Origin: Nitrospirota bacterium
Lineage (GTDB): Bacteria; Nitrospirota; JACRHJ01
Direction: 5' to 3'
NCBI GenBank assembly: GCA_021815285.1
Contig: JAKAHE010000008.1
Coordinates: forward strand, 1 to 18,803
DNA: 18,803 bases
How positions within the stretch are numbered: position 1 is the first letter of the stretch; every line of letters begins with the position of its first letter. The translations under genes were made by a program, and so were the position numbers. Shown here piece by piece: positions 13,822 to 18,803 of this stretch. The notes below the pieces were generated by a model. It had not been told where the DNA came from. It did not search any database and saw only the letters and a list, made by a program, of their open reading frames with translations.

Positions 13822-15210
13822 ATGAAAACACGCCCCTGGCCGTTCATAATCGTTCTTACACTGGCGGTATTCATAACCGACGCCCTGGCGCCTCCGGGTA
13901 TAGCCGTATGGCTCGGCTACATACTGCCGCTCTTTATCGCCTGTAAAATCTTCCCGAAAAAAAAAGCATACCTGTTTACGGCCGTTATCTCGGCCCTGAT
14001 TATACTGGCAGCGCTTCTCTCGTACGCCTCTTTATCTTTCAACGCAATAATCAACACCATACTGGGGATCGTTATCGACTGGACGGTAGCGATACTGCTT
14101 GTCCGTCAGAGAGAAAACCAGGAATCCCTCCGGGATATGGACGAAAAGCTCAGGACGCTGGTGGAGGAATCTCCGGTGGGGAATTTCCTGGTTCAGGACG
14201 GGCATTTTGAATTTTTAAACGACCGGGTTCCTGAAATCCTCGGATATTCCAGGGAGGAGCTTTTCGGAATCGACAACGTGATGAGCCTCGTATACCCGGA
14301 AGACCTGGACAAGGCTCGGAAGATAATGGAGAGTTTCTCTGGCAAAGCGGGCGACCACAAGAGCTTTGAAATCCGCAGCCTTCACAAGAACGGCAGCATA
14401 GTCCCCGTGGAGGTGCTTGCCATAATTGCAAAATACAGGGGCAAGCCGGCCATAATAGGCATCGTCATGGACATCTCAGGCCGCAAGGATATGGAGAAAA
14501 AACAGAGGGATTTCATTGCCATGATGACGCACGACCTGAAATCCCCCCTGACGGCCATCCTCGGTTACTCCGAGATACTTCTAAGCAGAAAGAATCCGGA
14601 ACAGGACGTCCTGGAGATGGTGGAATCGATACGCAGGAACGGGAGCAAGATACTGAAGATGGTAAACTATTTTCTGACCGTCTTCCGGATGGAGGCCGGG
14701 GAGCTAAGGGTCCGCCTTGCTCCTGAGGACCCGGCGGAAATATTGATGGAAGTGGAAAGAAATTTTACAGCCCTTGCCGCCAGCAAGGGCATCTCGCTGA
14801 AAGTGGATTTTACGCCTATGGAAAAGGCCTGGATCGACCGGGCTTACATGGAGCGGGCCATATCCAATCTCATGGAGAACGCGTTCAATTATGCCGGCCC
14901 GAACGGGGCTGTGAGCCTGTCTGCCTGCAGCGGAGTCAGGGAGATGAACGGAAGGAGAAAGAACCACAGTTTCCTCGTCATATCCGTAAGCGACACCGGC
15001 CCCGGAATTCAGCCTGAGGAGATAGGCAGGATATTCGACAAGTATTACCAGTCCGATGCAAAGTCAAACGGAGGGGCGCGCGGCACCGGCCTGGGGCTTG
15101 CGGTGGTGAAGGCCGTGGCCGAGGCTCATGGCGGAAGGGCTACCGTGGAGAGCGCTCCGGGAGAAGGCTCAACGTTCAAGATATTTCTGCCATTGAGGGG
15201 GACGGCGTAA
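13822..15210 (+). CDS. Membrane-bound PAS-domain sensor histidine kinase
   Basis: A 462-aa sensor kinase. Three or four hydrophobic helices occupy residues 7-95 (WPFIIVLTLAVFI, VWLGYILPLFIA, YLFTAVISALIILAALL, and IINTILGIVIDWTVAILLV). A PAS domain follows at about 105-225, containing FLNDRVPEILGYSREELFG, SLVYPEDLDKA and IGIVMDISGRK. The dimerisation/phosphoacceptor helix has H237 in MMTHDLKSPLTAILGYSEILL. The ATP-binding domain has the N box NLMENAFNYA (N353), DTGPGIQPEE (391-400), FDKYYQSD, and GTGLGL (421-426). All catalytic residues are present. No response regulator is adjacent, so it is an orphan kinase here. Neither a clear ribosome site nor a complete promoter precedes the ATG; a TATACT box at 13801 would leave a leader of only about 8 nt. 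The signal sensed is unknown. Confidence 0.95.
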   Translation: MKTRPWPFIIVLTLAVFITDALAPPGIAVWLGYILPLFIACKIFPKKKAYLFTAVISALIILAALLSYASLSFNAIINTILGIVIDWTVAILLVRQRENQESLRDMDEKLRTLVEESPVGNFLVQDGHFEFLNDRVPEILGYSREELFGIDNVMSLVYPEDLDKARKIMESFSGKAGDHKSFEIRSLHKNGSIVPVEVLAIIAKYRGKPAIIGIVMDISGRKDMEKKQRDFIAMMTHDLKSPLTAILGYSEILLSRKNPEQDVLEMVESIRRNGSKILKMVNYFLTVFRMEAGELRVRLAPEDPAEILMEVERNFTALAASKGISLKVDFTPMEKAWIDRAYMERAISNLMENAFNYAGPNGAVSLSACSGVREMNGRRKNHSFLVISVSDTGPGIQPEEIGRIFDKYYQSDAKSNGGARGTGLGLAVVKAVAEAHGGRATVESAPGEGSTFKIFLPLRGTA

Positions 15211-15225
15211 CTTAAAGCGCCATAT

Positions 15226-15347
15226 GTCATTGCGAGGCAAAATGGAGTTCGCGCCAGCCAGCGTCATCATGTCATTGCGAGGAGCCGAAGGCGACGCGGC
15301 AATCCCAGATTTAAAACCTGAGATTGCTTCACTTCGCTCGCAATGAC
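15226..15347. repeat. GTCATTGCGAG intergenic inverted repeat
   Basis: The left arm GTCATTGCGAGGAGCCGAAG (from 15271) pairs with the right arm CTTCGCTCGCAATGAC (to 15347), flanking ATTGCTTC/GGCAATC inner repeats. An additional isolated end, GTCATTGCGAGG, lies at 15226-15237 in direct orientation, suggesting a second, decayed or truncated copy. Such GTCATTGCGAG palindromes are widespread non-coding repeats. It lies between the kinase gene and the cold-shock terminator. Confidence 0.8.
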
Positions 15348-15363
15348 AATCTTATTATTCAGC

Positions 15364-15394
15364 AAAAAGCCCCGGAGGAATACCGCCGGGGCTT
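15364..15394 (-). terminator. Rho-independent terminator of the cold-shock gene
   Basis: A 9-bp perfect stem (AAGCCCCGG / CCGGGGCTT) with a 10-nt loop. On the minus strand it ends in CTTTTTG. It begins 27 nt past the csp stop. T-rich sequence also follows on the plus strand (GAGGTTTTTTTGG), so it may serve the kinase gene as well. Confidence 0.85.
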
Positions 15395-15420
15395 GAGGTT
15401 TTTTTGGTTTTATTTTTTGG

Positions 15421-15618
15421 TTACGCCCTCATGACATTCGAAGCCTGAGGGCCTTTCGGTCCTTCGGTTATCTCAAACTCTACCTGCTGCCCTTCCTTTA
15501 AGGTTTTGTACCCGTCCATATTTATGGCCGAGAAATGAACAAACACGTCCTTGCCGGAATCCTGCTCGATAAACCCGTATCCCTTGCTGTCGTTGAACCA
15601 TTTCACTTTCCCTATCAC
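15421..15618 (-). CDS. csp: Cold-shock protein (CspA family)
   Basis: A one-domain OB-fold nucleic-acid chaperone. RNP1 KGYGFI and RNP2 VFVHFSAI are both present, preceded by GKVKWFND. An upstream in-frame ATG at 15651 would give 76 aa, but the GTG at 15618 is chosen: AAGGAGG sits 8 nt before it and the 65-aa product (MIGKVKWF...) has the normal family start and length. A strong terminator follows. Upstream on the same strand lies a 36-codon ORF with its own ribosome site, 36 nt away, and a consensus promoter, so csp is probably the second gene of the transcript, about 180 nt from its 5' end. Confidence 0.95.
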   Translation of the reverse strand: MIGKVKWFNDSKGYGFIEQDSGKDVFVHFSAINMDGYKTLKEGQQVEFEITEGPKGPQASNVMRA

Positions 15619-15654
15619 GTCCTGTCCTCCTTCCGCGACTTCAGGGTCCAAAGG

Positions 15655-15765
15655 CTAAAGCCGGTGTTCCTCGAATAGAACTGCTTCCCGTCTCTTGCCC
15701 CGCCTGCCGTCCTTACCCCCGGCCTGCCCGGAGTAACGCTTATAATACGCCGCAACATGCTGCAT
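15655..15765 (-). CDS. Small basic ORF (36 aa) upstream of the cold-shock gene
   Basis: Not recognised. ATG at 15765 with a strong GGAGGTG 6 nt upstream; TAG at 15655. The peptide starts MQHVAAYYKRYSG, is rich in Lys/Arg in its middle (GGKDGRRGKRRE) and ends EAVLFEEHRL. It lies between a sigma70 promoter (15807-15835) and the csp ribosome site, filling most of what would otherwise be a 180-nt leader. It could be a real nucleic-acid- or ribosome-binding micro-protein, or a leader peptide controlling csp translation. The strong ribosome site and placement support translation; no homology is known to me. Confidence 0.55.
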   Translation of the reverse strand: MQHVAAYYKRYSGQAGGKDGRRGKRREAVLFEEHRL

Positions 15766-15806
15766 CTGCGGCACCTCCAATGCCTGAGAAATCAAGCTTA
15801 GTGGTT

Positions 15807-15835
15807 AATTTATCAGGGGTTTTCGGGGCTGTCAA
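15807..15835 (-). promoter_or_regulatory. Sigma70 promoter of the small ORF/csp transcript
   Basis: On the minus strand a consensus TTGACA (15830-15835), a 17-bp spacer, then TAAATT (15807-15812). The predicted start near 15800 leaves about 35 nt before the small ORF. Confidence 0.7.
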
Positions 15836-15947
15836 TAGCCCCTAAGGGTTACGTTTTGAAGTGAACTGATTGAAATATAAGGGGAAAATGCTAATTTAAC
15901 GCCGTGAAAAAAAATTCAAATTTTTTTACTTCTTATTTAACAATAAG

Positions 15948-18236
15948 TTATGCGAAGGAATCCCTTCGCAGCACCTCGCGCTCCTTGCCGCCTTCTTTCT
16001 TCGGGCCCACTATGCCGTCCTCCTCCATCATTTCCATCATCCTGGCCGCAGTCGGATAGCCAATCCTCATGCGCCTCTGAAGGAGCGACGCCGATGCCTT
16101 CCCGGCGTCCTGGACGATCTGGACCGCCTGGAAATATTTCGCGTCCCGGGCATCGCCGTCGGCAAGTTCTTCGGAGGTCTTCTTTGCATCGTAGGCAGGA
16201 GGGTTGATTGCGGAGAACGCGTCGTATTTCGGCTTCGCCTGTTTACCCAAGAAATCCACGACGCGCTTTATCTCATCCTCCGATACGTAGGAGCCGTGCA
16301 CGCGCACAAGCTTCGACGACGCGGGGGGCAGGAGCAGCATGTCGCCCTTTCCGAGAAGGGCCTCCGCGCCGTTTGCGTCGAGTATCGTGCGGGAATCCGT
16401 TTTGGAAGAGACCTGAAAGGAAATCCTCGCCGGGAAGTTCGCCTTTATGACGCCGGTCAATACATCGACGGACGGCCTCTGGGTTGCAAGTATCAGGTGA
16501 ATGCCCGACGCCCTCGCCATCTGCGCAAGCCGCGCGATGGAGTCCTCCACTTCCTTTGCCGCGACAATCATAAGGTCCGCAAGCTCGTCTATGATTACGA
16601 CAATATAAGGCAGAGTCCCGTCGTCGTTTATCACGGCCTCGCGCCGTGGTTCCTTGTCCTCGCTCTCCACGCCAAGGCGCGGGTGCTTTTTCTCCTCAAG
16701 GATTTTCTGGTTGAAGCCCTCGATATTGCGCACGCCCTTCTCGGCAAGGAGCTTGTAGCGCTCCTCCATCACCACGACCACCCGCCGAAGCGACGCCGCC
16801 GCCCGGCGCGGCTCGGTAATAACCGGCTCCAGGAGGTGCGGGATTCCGTCGTAGACGGAGAGCTCAAGCCGTTTCGGGTCAACCATCAGAAGCCTCAAAT
16901 CGCGCGGCTTGGCGGACATCAGGAGGCTTACCGTCATGGTGTTTACCGCGACGGACTTGCCGGAGCCCGTCGCCCCGGCGACAAGCAGGTGCGGCATCTT
17001 TGCCAGGTCGGACGTCATGGGCGAGCCGTAAATGTCCTTGCCCAGGGCAAGGTTAAGGGGAGACTTCGCTTTTATAAATTCCTGCGACGAAAGGATCTCT
17101 TTTACGAACACCTCTTCCCTTACGTTGTTAGGTATCTCCACACCAACCGCCGCCTTGCCGGGCAGCGGCGCGACAATGCGCACGGACTCCGCCCGCATCG
17201 CAAGGGCGAGGTCGTCCGAGAGAGTGGAAATCCTGTTTACCTTCACGCCCGGCGCCGGCTCGAACTCATACATCGTAACCACAGGCCCCGGATATACCTG
17301 CGCCACCTTCCCCTCAACGCCGAAGTCCTCGAGTTTTTTCTCGAGTATCGACGAACTCATAATGAGCGAGTCCCTGTCCGCGCGCTTCCTGCCGGAGGGA
17401 GGGTCGTTTAAGAGGCTGAGCGGCGGAAGGGCGTAATCCCTGTCCGGGCCTGTGAACGGCAGGGCTTCCTGGAGTCTTTCGGGCGCGGGGTTTTTAACCG
17501 CGCGCGGCTCTTTCGGCACGACTACCTCCGGCGGCGGAGAGGCTTCGGCCTCGTCAAGCTTCTCCAGAGCCTCGCGCTTTATTTTTTTCTCAGCACGCAT
17601 CGCAAAGAACCTTTTCATGCTGTCGCCGGCGGCGATTACGGCGGATTTTACCGACAGGACGATTGACATGAGCGATACGGTTGTGGAGAGCACAAGCGCG
17701 GACAGAAGCACCGTGACCGTAAGGATATAGGAACCCGCCCTGCCGAAGAAATCGAGCATCCTGGACGTTGCGGCCTCGCCTATCCAGCCGCCCGCGCGTA
17801 TGTCGCCGAACGAGAGATAGTCGTATCTCAGTTTAAGGAGCGAGGAGAGCGAGACGATTACGAGCAGACCGCCCAAAACCTTCAGGACACGGTAGCGGCG
17901 CTCCTTCTGCATAAAGCGGTTTATGCCGTATACAAGGGTATAAAATGGTATCAGAAACGCCCCGCCGCCAAAGAGCTGGAAGAGGAAATCGGAAGAATAG
18001 GCCCCGAAACGGCCAATCAGGTTATGGAAGGAATTGCGGCCCGAGTATGCGCCCCATGACGGGTCGAAGCGGCTGTATGAAAAAAGGGACAGGCCGATTA
18101 TAAGCGAGGCGGCAATCGAAATGACGCCGAAAAGCTCGCCTCTTCGCGTGCTGGTGCGGCTCCCCCCGCCGCCGGCTTTAACACTTCGCCCGGGCATGGG
18201 CATAACATAATATAAATCGTCGAAATAATCAATCAT
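15948..18236 (-). CDS. ftsK: DNA translocase FtsK/SpoIIIE
   Basis: Septal DNA pump for chromosome segregation, 762 aa. Four or five membrane helices lie within about 34-200 (ELFGVISIAASLIIGLSLF, FLIPFYTLVYGI, VLGGLLVIVSLSSLL, and YILTVTVLLSALVLS). A short charged linker (about 205-285) precedes the motor: alpha domain GVEGKVAQVYPGPVVTMYEFEPAPG, Walker A GATGSGKS (421-428), Walker B IVVIIDE (D550-E551), and ATQRPSVDVLTGVIKANFPARI. The winged-helix gamma domain that reads KOPS-type sites is at about 698-755 (YFQAVQIVQDAGKASASLLQRRMRIGYPTAARMME). The linker is short, as in SpoIIIE, unlike E. coli FtsK. The ATG at 18236 lacks a ribosome site; M12 (18203) preceded by TATATTAT is a credible alternative, giving MPMPGRS. 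Confidence 0.97.
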   Translation of the reverse strand: MIDYFDDLYYVMPMPGRSVKAGGGGSRTSTRRGELFGVISIAASLIIGLSLFSYSRFDPSWGAYSGRNSFHNLIGRFGAYSSDFLFQLFGGGAFLIPFYTLVYGINRFMQKERRYRVLKVLGGLLVIVSLSSLLKLRYDYLSFGDIRAGGWIGEAATSRMLDFFGRAGSYILTVTVLLSALVLSTTVSLMSIVLSVKSAVIAAGDSMKRFFAMRAEKKIKREALEKLDEAEASPPPEVVVPKEPRAVKNPAPERLQEALPFTGPDRDYALPPLSLLNDPPSGRKRADRDSLIMSSSILEKKLEDFGVEGKVAQVYPGPVVTMYEFEPAPGVKVNRISTLSDDLALAMRAESVRIVAPLPGKAAVGVEIPNNVREEVFVKEILSSQEFIKAKSPLNLALGKDIYGSPMTSDLAKMPHLLVAGATGSGKSVAVNTMTVSLLMSAKPRDLRLLMVDPKRLELSVYDGIPHLLEPVITEPRRAAASLRRVVVVMEERYKLLAEKGVRNIEGFNQKILEEKKHPRLGVESEDKEPRREAVINDDGTLPYIVVIIDELADLMIVAAKEVEDSIARLAQMARASGIHLILATQRPSVDVLTGVIKANFPARISFQVSSKTDSRTILDANGAEALLGKGDMLLLPPASSKLVRVHGSYVSEDEIKRVVDFLGKQAKPKYDAFSAINPPAYDAKKTSEELADGDARDAKYFQAVQIVQDAGKASASLLQRRMRIGYPTAARMMEMMEEDGIVGPKKEGGKEREVLRRDSFA

Positions 18237-18266
18237 TTACATGTGCTGATTAAAATCATATGTTTT

Positions 18267-18282
18267 CGTGACCAAAGTCACA
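18267..18282. promoter_or_regulatory. CRP/FNR-family-like operator
   Basis: CGTGA-N6-TCACA, one base off the TGTGA-N6-TCACA consensus, with a perfect GTGAC-CAAA-GTCAC core. Its centre (18274.5) is 41.5 bp upstream of the start predicted from TATACT at 18304-18309, the class II activator position. It lies in the divergent region between ftsK and the small secreted protein. Which regulator binds is unknown. Confidence 0.5.
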
Positions 18283-18303
18283 GACAACATGTATCCTGAT
18301 TAT

Positions 18304-18309
18304 TATACT
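18304..18309 (+). promoter_or_regulatory. -10 box of the small secreted protein gene
   Basis: TATACT with no recognisable -35 box, but with the CRP/FNR-like palindrome overlapping the -35 region, as in activator-dependent promoters. Transcription would start near 18316, with a leader of about 70 nt. Confidence 0.45.
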
Positions 18310-18384
18310 TTGACACAATATGGCGGACGGGATACGGAGTCCCTTCCTGATTGCAAACAATTGAGGTTGAAAAGGAGAAAGGCC

Positions 18385-18654
18385 ATGAAAAAACTGGCGG
18401 CATTTGTGGCATTTGCGGCAATAGCCTCTTCCGCGGCAATGGCTTCCGCGGCGTCCATCGATTCGAACGGTCTGGCCGGCATCGACATCAAGGCCCCTGC
18501 GGCGAATGTTTCCGCTACTGCGTCAAAAGGGGAGGTCTTCGACAGCACGGGCAAGTTTACCGCCGAAGCAGTCGCAACAATCAATCCCAAGATCGTCCCC
18601 ATCAAGGACGAGAACAAGGTCTGCCTCGACAGCTCCTGCGATACCATCCTGTAA
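18385..18654 (+). CDS. Small secreted protein of unknown function
   Basis: Not recognised. An 89-aa product with a clear signal peptide (MKKLAAFVAFAAIASSAAMA, predicted cleavage near ASA-AS), leaving a mature chain of about 66 residues. The mature part is Ala/Asp/Lys-rich (SIDSNGLAGIDIKAPAANVS, FDSTGKFTAEAVATINPKIV) and ends with two cysteines in VCLDSSCDTIL, which could form a disulfide or a metal- or cofactor-linked loop. The frame is open upstream to 18268, but the ATG at 18385 is chosen because AAGGAG lies 7-8 nt before it and the signal peptide begins there. It has its own promoter and no co-directional neighbour. Periplasmic location is inferred. Confidence 0.8.
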   Translation: MKKLAAFVAFAAIASSAAMASAASIDSNGLAGIDIKAPAANVSATASKGEVFDSTGKFTAEAVATINPKIVPIKDENKVCLDSSCDTIL

Positions 18655-18676
18655 TCCTTAAATGACCGGGCATTCA

Positions 18677-18696
18677 CCCTGTATCTGCATACAGGG
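18677..18696. other. Perfect hairpin after the small secreted protein gene
   Basis: 8-bp perfect stem CCCTGTAT / ATACAGGG with loop CTGC, 23 nt after the stop codon. No T-run follows, so an mRNA 3'-end stabiliser or processing site is more likely than a terminator. Confidence 0.5.
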
Positions 18697-18722
18697 CGGT
18701 TTACGGGGGGCGCAAATTTCAG

Positions 18723-18750
18723 AAAAAAGCCGGGGAGTTCCTCCCCGGCT
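18723..18750 (-). terminator. Strong terminator for a minus-strand gene beyond the right edge
   Basis: 10-bp perfect stem (AGCCGGGGAG / CTCCCCGGCT) with a 3-nt loop. On the minus strand it runs into TTTTTTCTG. It implies a leftward gene ending just outside the window, convergent with the small secreted protein gene. Confidence 0.8.
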
Positions 18751-18762
18751 CAGACTGTTGAC
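18751..18762 (-). repeat. Copy 2 of the GTCARCAGTCTG linker between two hairpins
   Basis: On the minus strand GTCAACAGTCTG, directly abutting the hairpin at 18763-18791 on one side and the terminator at 18723-18750 on the other. See 68-79 for the other copy. Confidence 0.6.
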
Positions 18763-18791
18763 AAAGTCCTCGCCAACTGGCGGGGACTTTT
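18763..18791 (+). terminator. Hairpin with T-rich tail, possible terminator of the small secreted protein gene
   Basis: 12-bp stem with one G-T pair (AAAGTCCTCGCC / GGCGGGGACTTT), loop AACT, followed on the plus strand by TGTTATT. It lies about 110 nt after the stop codon. Confidence 0.5.
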
Positions 18792-18803
18792 GTTATTATG
18801 GCG

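Noticed and set aside
16296..17411. A 371-codon open frame on the plus strand opposite ftsK
   Set aside because: It lies wholly antisense to a clear FtsK motor domain, is rich in Arg/His as expected of a GC-rich shadow frame, and shows no motif or ribosome site.
18268..18384. Upstream extension of the small secreted protein frame
   Set aside because: It covers the promoter and CRP/FNR-like site, lacks a ribosome site, and would bury the signal peptide behind 39 residues.

Overview
The window looks like chromosomal DNA from a GC-rich, probably Gram-negative and at least partly anaerobic bacterium. A Desulfobacterota- or Nitrospirota-like lineage would fit, at low confidence. The grounds are the peptidoglycan-recycling pair AnmK/NagZ, a radical-SAM activase for a glycyl-radical enzyme, a SPASM-only protein like those described in Geobacter-type genomes, a perfect CIRCE/HrcA site, and REP elements with their RAYT transposase. 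There is no rRNA, tRNA, CRISPR array or prophage.

Layout, left to right. 1-137: terminator-like hairpin and a palindromic repeat. 138-1892 (-): secreted papain-family protease. 2083-5252 (-): hsp20, batD, a RAYT transposase embedded in REP arrays, then moxR; hsp20 has a sigma70 promoter overlapped by a CIRCE operator. 5537-6385 (+): lone oligopeptide-type ABC permease with a promoter placed so that its mRNA should be leaderless. 6386-6690: hairpin cluster, no gene. 6691-10140 (-): overlapping operon nrdG2-like, anmK, nagZ. 10276-13702 (-): four-gene operon with a SPASM-only protein, a DUF3024 protein, an LPG-synthase-type membrane protein and a GT2 glycosyltransferase carrying a C-terminal Rossmann-like domain. 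13822-15210 (+): PAS histidine kinase. 15226-15347: intergenic inverted repeat. 15421-15765 (-): cold-shock gene preceded by a previously unlisted 36-codon ORF. 15948-18236 (-): FtsK translocase. 18385-18654 (+): small secreted protein with a CRP/FNR-like site upstream. 18728-18791: two terminator hairpins.

How parts fit together. Hsp20, BatD and MoxR suggest an envelope or stress chaperone module under HrcA, interrupted by RAYT/REP DNA and lacking its usual DUF58 and VWA partners. AnmK and NagZ act on successive steps of anhydromuropeptide recycling. The SPASM/DUF3024/LPG-TM/GT2 operon may build or decorate an envelope molecule, but its product cannot be read from sequence.

The least expected observations are: a small repeat family lying inside three consecutive coding genes of that operon; REP DNA encoding the tail and stop codon of the RAYT and the stop codon of BatD; three promoters placed for leaderless transcripts; and a conserved 12-mer joining two hairpins at both ends of the window.
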